A DNA stretch of 64,000 nucleotides from Sphingomonas telluris. GTDB lineage: Bacteria; Pseudomonadota; Alphaproteobacteria; Sphingomonadales; Sphingomonadaceae. Below are positions 9,285-16,463 of this stretch, in pieces; within the stretch, counting starts at the first letter, position 1, and the number at the start of each line of letters is the position of its first letter. The notes under the pieces are model-generated. The model was not told the origin of the DNA. It did no database searches and worked only from the letters and a program-made list of their open reading frames with translations. The position numbers were made by a program, and so were the translations under genes. Location of the stretch: NCBI RefSeq assembly GCF_022568775.1, contig NZ_JAKZHW010000001.1, forward strand, positions 124,001 to 188,000, written 5' to 3'.

Positions 9285-9497
9285 ATGCGCGGTGCCGCGA
9301 AGTTTGCACTTGGACTGGCGATCCTTGTCGCGTTCGCGCCAGCGCATGCGGCGACTATCGTCGTATTCAAGAATCCCGAAACGCTCGAGCGGCGCATGGT
9401 GGTCGTCGATCCAAACGGCCCCGACCGTGTGATCATGTGCATGTTGCCGCCAGGTGAGGCGGGCTGCCACCAGTTGAAAGTTGCGCGCGCCCCTTAG
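9285..9497 (+). CDS. Small exported protein of unknown function
   Basis: Seventy residues: a signal peptide ([22 protein letters not shown], cleavage after AHA) and a mature part of about 48 residues with two Cys ([14 protein letters not shown]). A GGGGGAT stretch before ATG 9285 can serve as ribosome binding site. I do not recognise a domain. The gene lies just after tRNA-Arg, and its stop overlaps the purQ stop by two bases tail to tail. The two Cys could form a disulfide in the periplasm, which is inference. Confidence 0.7.
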   Translation: MRGAAKFALGLAILVAFAPAHAATIVVFKNPETLERRMVVVDPNGPDRVIMCMLPPGEAGCHQLKVARAP

Positions 9498-10162
9498 GCG
9501 GCGACGGTTTCGAGCAAGCCTTCAAACAGGCGGCGGCCATGGGTGCCGCCATGCGCGGCTTCGATCATGCGCTCCGGATGCGGCATCATGCCCAGCACGT
9601 TGCCCGTATCGTTAAGGATGCCGGCAATGTCGCGAGCCGAGCCGTTGACCTGCTCCTGATAGCGGAAGGCCACGCGGCCTTCGCCTTCGAGGCGATCGAG
9701 CGTGTCCGCGTCCGCCTGGTAGTTGCCGTCATGATGGGCGACCGGGATCGAGATGTCCTCGCCTGCATCATATTGCGAGGTGAAGAGGCTCTGGCTGTTC
9801 TCGACCTTTAGCGCGACGGGCCGGCAGACGAAGTTCAGCCCGGCGTTGCGCATCAGCGCGCCCGGCAGAAGCCCAGCCTCGGTCAGAACCTGGAAGCCGT
9901 TGCAGACGCCGAGCAGCGGAACGCCGCGGCCGGCGGCGTCGGACACCGCCCGCATGATCGGCGAACGAGCCGCCATCGCGCCGGAGCGCAGGTAATCGCC
10001 GTAGGAGAAGCCGCCCGGGAGGCCGATGAAATCGGTGCCGTCCGGCAGCTCGGTCTCGCGGTGCCAGACCATGGTGGGAGTGCGGCCGGTCACTTTCTCG
10101 ATCGCTACCGCGAGGTCGCGGTCGCAGTTGGAGCCGGGGAAGACGATGACGGCGCTCTTCAC
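9494..10162 (-). CDS. purQ: Phosphoribosylformylglycinamidine synthase subunit PurQ
   Basis: Glutaminase subunit of the three-part FGAM synthase (PurL small type, PurS, PurQ) in purine synthesis. The 222-residue product starts [16 protein letters not shown], has the glutaminase nucleophile in LLGVCNGFQ (about residues 85-93) and the catalytic His/Glu segment GMMPHPERM near the C-terminus. The GTG start at 10160-10162 overlaps the purS stop (GTGA). purL itself is not seen in the window. Confidence 0.96.
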   Translation of the reverse strand: MKSAVIVFPGSNCDRDLAVAIEKVTGRTPTMVWHRETELPDGTDFIGLPGGFSYGDYLRSGAMAARSPIMRAVSDAAGRGVPLLGVCNGFQVLTEAGLLPGALMRNAGLNFVCRPVALKVENSQSLFTSQYDAGEDISIPVAHHDGNYQADADTLDRLEGEGRVAFRYQEQVNGSARDIAGILNDTGNVLGMMPHPERMIEAAHGGTHGRRLFEGLLETVAA

Positions 10163-10401
10163 GCGGCGGGCTCCAGCCTTTCGATCCGGAAATTCTCGAT
10201 GACGGTGTTGGCGAGAAGCTTGCGGCACATGGCTTCGATGTCGGTGTCCGACGTCCCGTCGGCAAGGTCGAGCTCGATCAGCTTTCCTGCGCGCACGTCC
10301 TGCACTCCGGAGAAGCCGAGACCTTCCAGCGCATGGTGGATGGCCTTGCCCTGCGGGTCGAGGACCCCAGGCTTGAGGGTGACGAAGACGCGCGCTTTCA
10401 T
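10159..10401 (-). CDS. purS: Phosphoribosylformylglycinamidine synthase subunit PurS
   Basis: Eighty-residue PurS, the small protein that bridges PurL and PurQ and helps ammonia channelling. Starts [21 protein letters not shown], the conserved PurS N-terminus, with later [11 protein letters not shown]. Overlaps purQ by 4 bases, so the two products are made together. Confidence 0.96.
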   Translation of the reverse strand: MKARVFVTLKPGVLDPQGKAIHHALEGLGFSGVQDVRAGKLIELDLADGTSDTDIEAMCRKLLANTVIENFRIERLEPAA

Positions 10402-10533
10402 GGGTGCTCTTGCTCCTTTGGCGCCCTATGCCGTCGAGGAGCTTTTCCGGCAAGGCTTTACCGTCTGTTTACCCTGTTGGGTGCATGATGAAGTGCCGGA
10501 CCCGTGTTTCGGCGGTGTCAAGGAGCCTTGTGC

Positions 10534-10683
10534 ATGGTTTGGTTGGCAATGGCCATGTTCGTCGCCCTCATCGGGTGGGGCGCCACTTACTTCGGCTGGG
10601 ATGACCCGGTCGGAAAGGTGCAGCTCGCCCTTTTCACGAGCTTCATCCTCGGCGCCGTTTGCGGATACAAATCGAAGGGCTGA
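10534..10683 (+). CDS. Small two-helix membrane protein
   Basis: A 49-residue frame starting at ATG 10534, with AAGGAGCC at 10520-10527 as a well-placed ribosome binding site. It encodes two hydrophobic segments (about residues 2-18, VWLAMAMFVALIGWGATYF, and 28-42, QLALFTSFILGAVCG) joined by a short polar loop and ending in a basic tail (YKSKG). No family recognised. It is divergent from purS and followed by the thioesterase gene on the same strand. The good binding site and clean two-helix pattern argue for a real gene despite the size. Confidence 0.6.
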   Translation: MVWLAMAMFVALIGWGATYFGWDDPVGKVQLALFTSFILGAVCGYKSKG

Positions 10684-10731
10684 AATCCCGCAACGCTTGG
10701 CGAAGCGGCGCCAGCCGCTAAACCGGAAAGC

Positions 10732-11115
10732 GTGCGCAGCCTTCCTCCCTACGCGAACCTGCTGAACCTTCGCTTCGAACAGGGCGAGCAGGGCCCGTTG
10801 GTCGTGATGCCTTTCGAAGAGGACGTCGTCGGCCGTCCCGGATACCTGCACGGCGGAGCCATCGCAGGCCTGCTCGAGTTCGCGGCGTTCACGACCCTTT
10901 GGCGCGAGCTGGCTGACGAAAGCGTCGTGGTGAAGCCGATCACAGTGACCGTCGACTATATGCGCGGCGGCACCAACCATGACACGTTCGCTTCCGCGGC
11001 GGTCGAACGGCTGGGGTCGCGCATCGCGAACGTCGAGGCGTTTGCCTGGCAGAAGGACCGCGCGACGCCGATCGCCAGTGCACAGATCAACTTCCTTCTG
11101 GACCGAGGTCAGTAG
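10732..11115 (+). CDS. PaaI-type hotdog thioesterase
   Basis: Hotdog-fold protein of 127 residues with the PaaI signature region GYLHGGAIAGLLEFAAF (about residues 40-56) and the strand ITVTVDYMRGG. Such enzymes hydrolyse acyl-CoA thioesters. Start is GTG at 10732. Its stop overlaps the tail of the convergent acyl-CoA dehydrogenase gene by 7 bases. Substrate unknown; the neighbouring acyl-CoA dehydrogenases make an acyl-CoA substrate plausible. Confidence 0.83.
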   Translation: MRSLPPYANLLNLRFEQGEQGPLVVMPFEEDVVGRPGYLHGGAIAGLLEFAAFTTLWRELADESVVVKPITVTVDYMRGGTNHDTFASAAVERLGSRIANVEAFAWQKDRATPIASAQINFLLDRGQ

Positions 11116-12233
11116 CCGCTGAGCTCCGCGACGCGGTTGCGGTGGAAGTAGACGTCGCCGAACAGCTCGCCGAGTACCGCTTCGCGCTTCATGTAGAGGC
11201 CGATGTCGTGCTCGTCGGTCATGCCGATGCCGCCGTGCATCTGGACGCCTTCCTGCACCGCCAGCTTCGACACCGCGGCCGCTTTCGCCTTGGCGACAGC
11301 CACCATCAAATCAGCCTTGTCGTCGCCCGAATCCATGAGCTCGGCAGCCTTGAGCGCGGCTGCGCGGGCAATCTCGATTTCGCCGTAGAGGTGGGCGGCG
11401 CGATGCTGGAGCGCCTGGAACTCGCCGATCAGCTTCCCGAACTGCTTGCGCTGCTTGAGATAGTCGACCGTCATCGCCGTCGCGCCGGCGGCAACACCGA
11501 CCAGCTCGGCGGCAACGCCCGCGCGTCCAGCACCGAGAGCGCGGGAGAGCGGCGCCCAGCCGCCATCCACCTCGCCGACGACGGCATCCGCGTCCAGCTC
11601 GGCATTGTCGAACCTCAGCCGCGCAGCCTTCGAGCTGTCGGCGAGCGTCACGCTTTCGACGTTTGCAATACCCTTGGGGACAGCAAAAAGGGTCAGGCCC
11701 TGCGTCTCACCGGGAGATCCGGCCGTTCGCGCGACCGTCAGCACCGCGTCCGCGGAATTGCCGTGAACGACGAACTGTTTGGCGCCGTTGAGCACGAAAC
11801 CGTTGCCGCGGCGCTCGGCGGTCATTGCGGTCTTCTCGGGCGCATGGCGGCTGCTCTCGTCGACAGCGAGGGCGAGCACGGCGTCGCCGGAGAGGATGCC
11901 GGGATACCAGCGCTCCGCGTGGGCCGTGCCTTCGATGGCCCGAGCCCCGACGACGGCGGTCGTCAGGAACGGCGAGGAGGTCAGGTTGCGGCCGATCTCC
12001 TCCAGCACCAGCGCCGCCTCGACCGCGCCGAGCCCTAGCCCGCCCTGATCCTCAGGAATGCAGATGCCGGTGAGGCCCAGCTCGCCGAATTGCTTCCACA
12101 GGTCCGTGCCGTAGCCGTCGGTGCAGCCCGTATCGCGCCAGTGGCGAAGTTGCTTCGCTGGTCCGCCTTCTTCCGCAAGGAAGCTCTCGGCAGTTTCCTG
12201 AAGCATCTTCTGGTCGTCGGTCAGAAGCGGCAT
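11109..12233 (-). CDS. Acyl-CoA dehydrogenase-like protein lacking the usual C-terminal Glu loop
   Basis: ACAD-fold protein of 374 residues, second of a tandem pair. N-terminal helical domain (LLTDDQKMLQETAESFLAEE), a middle domain, and a C-terminal domain with DYLKQRKQFGKLIGEFQ and VQEGVQMHGGIGMTDEHDIG. The C-terminus reads REAVLGELFGDV, so the E-G-T/S-x-E/Q loop with the catalytic base seen in the partner gene is absent, and the middle-domain TEP-x-GSD motif is not evident. This is the pattern of the weaker subunit of heteromeric ACADs in bacterial steroid and long-chain degradation. Lies 3 bases after its partner. Confidence 0.87.
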   Translation of the reverse strand: MPLLTDDQKMLQETAESFLAEEGGPAKQLRHWRDTGCTDGYGTDLWKQFGELGLTGICIPEDQGGLGLGAVEAALVLEEIGRNLTSSPFLTTAVVGARAIEGTAHAERWYPGILSGDAVLALAVDESSRHAPEKTAMTAERRGNGFVLNGAKQFVVHGNSADAVLTVARTAGSPGETQGLTLFAVPKGIANVESVTLADSSKAARLRFDNAELDADAVVGEVDGGWAPLSRALGAGRAGVAAELVGVAAGATAMTVDYLKQRKQFGKLIGEFQALQHRAAHLYGEIEIARAAALKAAELMDSGDDKADLMVAVAKAKAAAVSKLAVQEGVQMHGGIGMTDEHDIGLYMKREAVLGELFGDVYFHRNRVAELSGY

Positions 12234-12236
12234 GCG

Positions 12237-13403
12237 TCAGGCTCCCGGAAGGCCAAGGATGTGCTTGGCGACGATGTTGAGCTGGATCTCGCTCGTGCCG
12301 CCTTCGATCGAGTTGGCCTTGGTGCGCAGCCAGTCGCGCGCGGCCTTGCCTTCGCTCGACCGCTCGCTGTCCCATTCGAGTGCGTCGGAACCGCCCGCCG
12401 CCATGACGAGCTCATGACGCCGCTTGTTCAGCTCCGTCCCGGCATATTTCATCATCGAGGGGCTTGCGGGATGCGCTTCGCCGGCCTTGAACATCTCGAA
12501 GAAGCGCTCGCTCATCGCCGCGAAGGCGAGGGCGTCCACGTCGAACGCGGCGACCTCGGCGCGAAGGAACGGGTCATCCGGCCTGAGTATCGATCCCAGC
12601 GTCCCGTCCGTTGCGCCAAGACCCATGCCCGCGATCATCTCGCGTTCGTGGCCGAGCAGATATTTGGCGACGTCCCAACCGCGGTTCACCTCGCCGACGA
12701 CCTGGTCCTTCGGCACCCGCACGTCGTCGAAGAAGGTTTCGCAGAAGGGCGAGTTGCCGCTGATCAGCAGGATCGGCTTGGTCGACACACCCGGGGTGGT
12801 CATGTCGAACAGCAGGAAGCTGATGCCGGAATGCTTGGACTCGCTGGAGGTGCGGACGAGGCAGAAGATCCAGTCGGCCTTGTCGGCATAGCTGGTCCAC
12901 ACCTTCTGGCCGTTGACCAGCCAGTGGTCGCCCCCCTCTTCACCGGAGACTGCCTCGGCCTTCGTCTGCAGGCCGGCGAGGTCGCTGCCCGCGCCCGGTT
13001 CGGAATAGCCCTGGCACCACCGGATCTCGCCGCGCGCGATTTCCGGAAGGAAGCGCTTCTTCTGCTCGTCGCTTCCGAACTTCAGGAGCGCAGGGCCGAG
13101 CATGGAGATGCCGAAGCTGGACAGCGGCGAGCGAGCGCCAATGCGCGCCATCTCTTCCTTCAGCACCTTCGCCTCGGCCGGCGACAGGCCAGCCCCGCCA
13201 TAGTCCCTCGGCCAGTGCGGCACCGTCCAGCCGCGCTCGACCATGCGCTCGAGCCACACGCGCTGCGCGTCCGACTGGAACGTCCAGTTGCGGCCGCCCC
13301 AGCACATGTCCTTTTCGGACTGCACGGGCTCGCGCATTTCCGGCGGGCAGTTCGTTTCCAGCCAGGCGCGGGTCTCGGAACGGAAGGTGTCGAGGTCAGT
13401 CAT
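12237..13403 (-). CDS. Acyl-CoA dehydrogenase (catalytic partner of tandem pair)
   Basis: ACAD of 388 residues with all standard elements: TFRSETRAWLETNCP at the N-terminus, RWCQGYSEPGAGSDLAGL (FAD/substrate contact, about residues 122-140), VWTSYADKADW, and a C-terminus with the Glu loop in SIEGGTSEIQLNIVAKHILGLP. First gene of the pair. Resembles the FadE-type subunits that pair with a second ACAD in degradation of CoA-activated side chains; the actual substrate is not apparent. No regulator is adjacent. Confidence 0.9.
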   Translation of the reverse strand: MTDLDTFRSETRAWLETNCPPEMREPVQSEKDMCWGGRNWTFQSDAQRVWLERMVERGWTVPHWPRDYGGAGLSPAEAKVLKEEMARIGARSPLSSFGISMLGPALLKFGSDEQKKRFLPEIARGEIRWCQGYSEPGAGSDLAGLQTKAEAVSGEEGGDHWLVNGQKVWTSYADKADWIFCLVRTSSESKHSGISFLLFDMTTPGVSTKPILLISGNSPFCETFFDDVRVPKDQVVGEVNRGWDVAKYLLGHEREMIAGMGLGATDGTLGSILRPDDPFLRAEVAAFDVDALAFAAMSERFFEMFKAGEAHPASPSMMKYAGTELNKRRHELVMAAGGSDALEWDSERSSEGKAARDWLRTKANSIEGGTSEIQLNIVAKHILGLPGA

Positions 13404-13428
13404 GGTGAGGCTGTTCCGGTCACTGTCG

Positions 13429-13514
13429 AATCCAACAGGGAATGGAGCATATCCTATCTTTGCCCTGTGCGAAGTTGACCAAATTGACTGTCCCGCACGA
13501 ATTTCTGTTGGATT
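13429..13514. repeat. Imperfectly spaced inverted repeat, 10-base arms
   Basis: AATCCAACAG at 13429-13438 is exactly inverted as CTGTTGGATT at 13505-13514 with 66 bases between. It lies just upstream of the ACAD pair start (13403). It could be an operator pair or the ends of a small decayed element; no transposase remnant or target duplication is visible. Confidence 0.35.
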
Positions 13515-13596
13515 GGCGCCGACCGCGTGCCGTCACTGACGACGACGCATCGAGCTCATCAGTCATGCTGTAGGACATCAGATTCTTAGGCAGTGG

Positions 13597-13628
13597 AATG
13601 TCTGCTTTCGACCCATTGCGGACATTCA
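13597..13628. repeat. Copy A of dispersed hairpin repeat
   Basis: AATGTCTGC and GCGGACATT form a 9-base stem (one G-T pair) around the loop TTTCGACCCATT. It overlaps the last three bases of the lipoprotein gene at 13626-14105 and could end its transcript. Related copies are at 14114, 14155, 14692 and 19370. A short open frame through this copy (13420-13629, minus) gives the peptide RNGSKADI, which is a shadow of the repeat. Confidence 0.75.
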
Positions 13629-14105
13629 AGTCGCGCAGCTGTCCCCTGCTTTGGCTTTCGTGAATGACCAGCCAAGTTCGCGAGCAGCGTCACGGATTGT
13701 GATGAGGACTTCGTTGAAACTAATGCGCTGCCACAGGCTATCTTTCGACACGTTGATGTCGAGCCTGTTCGGGTTGAAGGTCGTTGGGCGATTGCCGAAC
13801 TGGTCGGGTGGGCCGTCCTTCATAGCTCTGCCCACGAACATGGACACGCCTCGGCCATAGACCTCCCAGACATGGTTTGGCGGTCCACGGTCCATGAACC
13901 CCGGCAACTCTGCTTCGGACACTTCGAAGTCGAGGCGGTCAGCAACGGTCCGAACAAATCGACCCGCCTCCGCGGACCTCCCTTGGGGAATGTCCAAGCA
14001 ATAGAAGCCGGTCTGAGGTGGACGGTACGAGCAAGACGAGCAAGCCATCGCGACGGCGCAAAGTGCGATAAGAGAATTGGCTGTCCGTCTGCCCCCCACG
14101 CGCAA
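13626..14105 (-). CDS. Putative lipoprotein of unknown function
   Basis: 159 residues with a signal sequence and lipobox-like SSCS (Cys at about 26; start ATG 14103-14105, or a later start). The mature part has two further Cys, a segment ELPGFMDRGPPNHVWEVYGRGVSMFVG, and a C-terminal FNEVLITIRDAARELGWSF typical of small sphingomonad or enterobacterial hypothetical lipoproteins. No family named. Flanked by repeats A and B, in a patch of accessory genes. The codon use is less GC-extreme than in the metabolic operons nearby, which may point to transfer. Confidence 0.65.
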   Translation of the reverse strand: MRVGGRRTANSLIALCAVAMACSSCSYRPPQTGFYCLDIPQGRSAEAGRFVRTVADRLDFEVSEAELPGFMDRGPPNHVWEVYGRGVSMFVGRAMKDGPPDQFGNRPTTFNPNRLDINVSKDSLWQRISFNEVLITIRDAARELGWSFTKAKAGDSCAT

Positions 14106-14113
14106 CAGCTAAC

Positions 14114-14150
14114 AATGCCGATGGCAGCTTTCCACCCAAAGTTGCCGTTA
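14114..14150. repeat. Copy B1 of dispersed hairpin repeat (diverged)
   Basis: ATGGCAGC-TTTCCACCCAAA-GTTGCCGT has the same hairpin plan as copy A, with a matching loop start (TTTCCACCCA) and changed arms. It directly precedes copy B2 and lies between a divergent gene pair. Confidence 0.55.
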
Positions 14151-14154
14151 GCCC

Positions 14155-14185
14155 AGTGGCAGTTTTCGACCCGTTGCGGACATTC
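14155..14185. repeat. Copy B2 of dispersed hairpin repeat
   Basis: AGTGGCAGTTTTCGACCCGTTGCGGACATTC shares TTTCGACCC-TTGCGGACATT with copy A, but the left arm has drifted. With B1 it forms a tandem pair upstream of the NTF2-like gene. Confidence 0.6.
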
Positions 14186-14240
14186 GGCGTCGCTGGCAGA
14201 CAAGCGCGGCATCGGATCGAATGGACGCGGGAGGAACCTT

Positions 14241-14672
14241 ATGGTTTTGGCGACGCTGGCGGCGACATTATTACAAGTTGCCGCCCCAGACTCCGCACCT
14301 CTGAGTTCCGAAGTGAACGCGGCTAACATCAAATGGGTGGATGCTACCCGGCGTCAGGATTTCGCCATGCTTACCCAAATCATGGCTCCAGACTACGTCG
14401 TCACCTATCATGACGGGAAGGTGGCCGATCTTCCCACATGGCTGGGCCGCTTCCACAAAATCCGGATGCTCGACTGCGGCGCCACGATTATCAATCTGCG
14501 TGTCACCGGACCCGATGCGGCCGAAGCCACTGTCTCGGCCTATTGGGACGCGATTCTTGCTAGCGGAAAGCCGTTTCGTGAAACTTACACTGCTCGCGAT
14601 ACCTGGAACCGTCGCGGAGGCAGGTGGGTCGTGGTGCGTCGTGATGTTGTCGACATGCGGGTCCTGAACTGA
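14241..14672 (+). CDS. NTF2-like (DUF4440-type) protein
   Basis: 143 residues; start ATG 14241 with GGGAGGAAC four bases before it. The N-terminus is hydrophobic (VLATLAATLLQVAA) and may be a signal peptide. The rest fits the cone-shaped NTF2 fold used by DUF4440/SnoaL proteins: helix IKWVDATRRQDFAMLTQIMAPDYVVTYHDGK and strand TARDTWNRRGGRWVVVRRDVVDM. Enzyme or binding role unknown. It lies between hairpin repeats and 83 bases before a second NTF2-like gene on the opposite strand, so the pair may be locally duplicated or co-acquired. Confidence 0.72.
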   Translation: MVLATLAATLLQVAAPDSAPLSSEVNAANIKWVDATRRQDFAMLTQIMAPDYVVTYHDGKVADLPTWLGRFHKIRMLDCGATIINLRVTGPDAAEATVSAYWDAILASGKPFRETYTARDTWNRRGGRWVVVRRDVVDMRVLN

Positions 14673-14691
14673 GGAACGCTGCGATTTGACT

Positions 14692-14726
14692 GTAGCGTCC
14701 GCTTTCCACCCATTGCGGAGATCCGC
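14692..14726. repeat. Copy C of dispersed hairpin repeat
   Basis: GTCCGC-TTTCCACCCATT-GCGGAGATCC keeps the loop and right arm of copy A; stem GTCCGC/GCGGA(G)AT is shorter. Lies in the convergent gap between the two NTF2-like genes, where it may act as a terminator stem. Confidence 0.65.
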
Positions 14727-14755
14727 TGACAATACATCGCGGCACCCGCGGTCGC

Positions 14756-15268
14756 CTAACCTCCGCTGGCAGGCAGATCGCTGTTGAAGATGTCCGCGGC
14801 GGCTTTCCACTCGCCGTCGATTTTCCGCCAGACGACCACGTACTTGCCGGTGTCGGTCATCGCGGTGCCGTTGGGAGCAACCGCTAGCTTATACGTCCCA
14901 CGATCGAGTGCCATGTCACCCGACGACGACACAATGATCTGCTCCGGAACGAAGGTCAGGTCGAAGCCGGGCGTCTGCATCATCGATGCCCAAGTCTGCT
15001 GGATCGCGGTACGTCCTTTCCCGATCGGCGCATTGGGTGGCATCACCGCGCCGTCCTCCGCGTAAAGCGCCGCAATACCTGCGGCATCCTTGGCTTTCAC
15101 GAGCTGGAGCCAACGATCGACTTGCCCGCGGATTGCCTGCTCATCCCCTCCGGTGTTTACAGCGGCGGCAGTATTCCCTTCGGAAACGTTGTTTCCGGGC
15201 TTCTCGCCCGCCTGGCACGCAGGAAGTAGCAACGCTGTGACAGAAAGCAGCAAAAGCGTTTTCGCCAT
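14756..15268 (-). CDS. NTF2-like (DUF4440/SgcJ-type) lipoprotein
   Basis: 170 residues; ATG at 15266-15268 follows an AGGAGG on the minus strand. Signal peptide with lipobox (LLLPAC), a low-complexity Asn/Ala linker, then an NTF2-like domain: VDRWLQLVKAKDAAGIAALYAEDGAVMPPNAPIGKGRTAIQ and the C-terminal KYVVVWRKIDGEWKAAADIFNSD. Matches the SgcJ/EcaC DUF4440 family by pattern. Function unknown; would sit in the periplasm tethered to a membrane. Upstream frame extension beyond 15268 is rejected because the ribosome binding site is optimal here. Confidence 0.8.
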   Translation of the reverse strand: MAKTLLLLSVTALLLPACQAGEKPGNNVSEGNTAAAVNTGGDEQAIRGQVDRWLQLVKAKDAAGIAALYAEDGAVMPPNAPIGKGRTAIQQTWASMMQTPGFDLTFVPEQIIVSSSGDMALDRGTYKLAVAPNGTAMTDTGKYVVVWRKIDGEWKAAADIFNSDLPASGG

Positions 15269-15300
15269 TGGGACCTCCTCTTGCTCTGGTGCCTTCATAG

Positions 15301-15644
15301 CACGGCCAACGCCTCTATGGCGGAGGCGGCAACGATGTGATGACGGGCGGTCAGGGGCGCGACCATTCGTGATCGAGTGGGTGAGCGACCGCGACACGAT
15401 CACCGACTTCTCAAACCAGGACACGATCGTGTTCAATCTGCCGACCGTACGCGCCTTCGACGACCTCATGTTTGTCGCGGTTGGCAATGATACGCTCACC
15501 TGGGGCAGGTCGGATTCGCTGTTGCTTCAGGGGGTCAAGCCTAACCAGCTAAGTGCGTCGGACTTCTCGTTCGGCGAACCGGCGACGGCATTCGTACAGC
15601 ATCATGACTCGTCGCTGATGTCGACAGACCATATTCTCGTCTGA
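15301..15644 (+). pseudogene. Frameshifted remnant of RTX/hemolysin-type calcium-binding protein
   Basis: The first frame (from 15301) reads RLYGGGGNDVMTGGQGRD, a textbook glycine-aspartate nonapeptide repeat, then hits TGA at 15370. The continuation is in the next frame from 15366: FVIEWVSDRDTITDF followed by NQDTIVFNLP, the usual C-terminal end of RTX proteins. One base is missing at about 15364-15365. The fragment has no N-terminal part and no start (TAG at 15298), so it is a decayed 3' end of about 115 codons. Intact RTX proteins are secreted by type I systems; none is nearby. Confidence 0.75.
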
Positions 15645-15680
15645 CGGAGCACCGAAGAAGCGGCCGTGGCTGAGAGAGGC

Positions 15681-15887
15681 TCAGCAGGCGCGCGGATAGG
15701 GGCGGGTCCAATCATCGAGGGTAAGTCGGGCCACGACGCGGGTGCCCTGCCACAGTTCGCATTTAACAGATGTCGCCACGAACGCCCGGGCACGGCGAAT
15801 GGCCTCATCGTCGTTTAGCGCCCGCACCCACTCTGCATGAGTGAAGCAACCCGCATCGTCCAGATAATAGGCCCGGTAAGCGATCAT
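15681..15887 (-). CDS. Small conserved hypothetical protein
   Basis: 68 residues without signal peptide: MIAYRAYYLDDAGCFTHAEWVRALNDDEAIRRARAF...CELWQGTRVVARL. This layout (a YRAYFLD-like start, a helix with DDEAI, then ELWxG-R-V) is seen in many short hypothetical proteins of sphingomonads and rhizobia, so I consider it real. Start ATG at 15885-15887. Function unknown. Next to the RTX remnant and a small exported protein in the accessory patch. Confidence 0.68.
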   Translation of the reverse strand: MIAYRAYYLDDAGCFTHAEWVRALNDDEAIRRARAFVATSVKCELWQGTRVVARLTLDDWTRPYPRAC

Positions 15888-15953
15888 TCGATTTCCCGAA
15901 GCGGCGGGGTGGCAACGGCTGCGAAGCCGCTGCCACCCGGTGCGAAGCGCGGC

Positions 15954-16265
15954 CTACTGCCGGCGCTGGAACCAGTCGCTGCCGAGGACTTCCAGGCGAT
16001 GATCGTTGATGTACCATTGCCCATCCCCGGAATTCAGCTCGCAGGTGAAGGCTTTGTTCAGGAAGCTCCTGACTTCGCCGTGACTTGAAAAGAGGTCCGG
16101 AAAAGCATCCAGCAGGAAATCGTCGTCGTTGCTCAACGACGCAGTTTCTGCCTCGCACGCGCCGCGAGATGCGAACGGCTCATCCAGATGGAAAACGTGA
16201 TTGGCTGCAGCGGGGCTGGCCACGAGGACCGCTCCGAACGCCAGTGCCTTGTAAAGCTTCGACAT
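15954..16265 (-). CDS. Small exported protein of unknown function
   Basis: 103 residues. Signal peptide MSKLYKALAFGAVLVASPAAANH, then a mature domain with two Cys (GACEAETA, FTCELNSGDGQWYINDHRLEVLGSDW) that could form one disulfide. ATG at 16263-16265 preceded by GGGAGA. Longer in-frame extension upstream has no binding site. No family recognised; expected in the periplasm. Confidence 0.68.
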   Translation of the reverse strand: MSKLYKALAFGAVLVASPAAANHVFHLDEPFASRGACEAETASLSNDDDFLLDAFPDLFSSHGEVRSFLNKAFTCELNSGDGQWYINDHRLEVLGSDWFQRRQ

Positions 16266-16463
16266 GATGTTCTCCCGTTCCCCGGCTTTTGATCCGGATG
16301 CGCCCCATTCACTGCCGGGCGACGTGGAAGGCCATGACCATGTCCTGATGATTTCGTGATCAAATGCCGATTGGCCGCAGCGCCTTTCTCGCGTGCGCAA
16401 TGTCACGGGAGCGTCCGCTGTTCACCATTGCCGACCCTCGTCCGCGCCGCATAGGGCGTGGTC

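Noticed and set aside
9009-9457. Open frames crossing tRNA-Arg
   Set aside because: They read through the tRNA and are explained by it (for example the peptide ARPAGFEPATPSLEG is the antisense of tRNA sequence).
12090-13478. A 462-codon plus-strand frame
   Set aside because: Antisense to the acyl-CoA dehydrogenase pair; Arg/Ala/His-rich composition without motifs.
13420-13629. A 69-codon minus frame starting NVRNGSKADI
   Set aside because: It begins with TTG inside hairpin repeat A; the peptide is a translation of the repeat, with no ribosome binding site.
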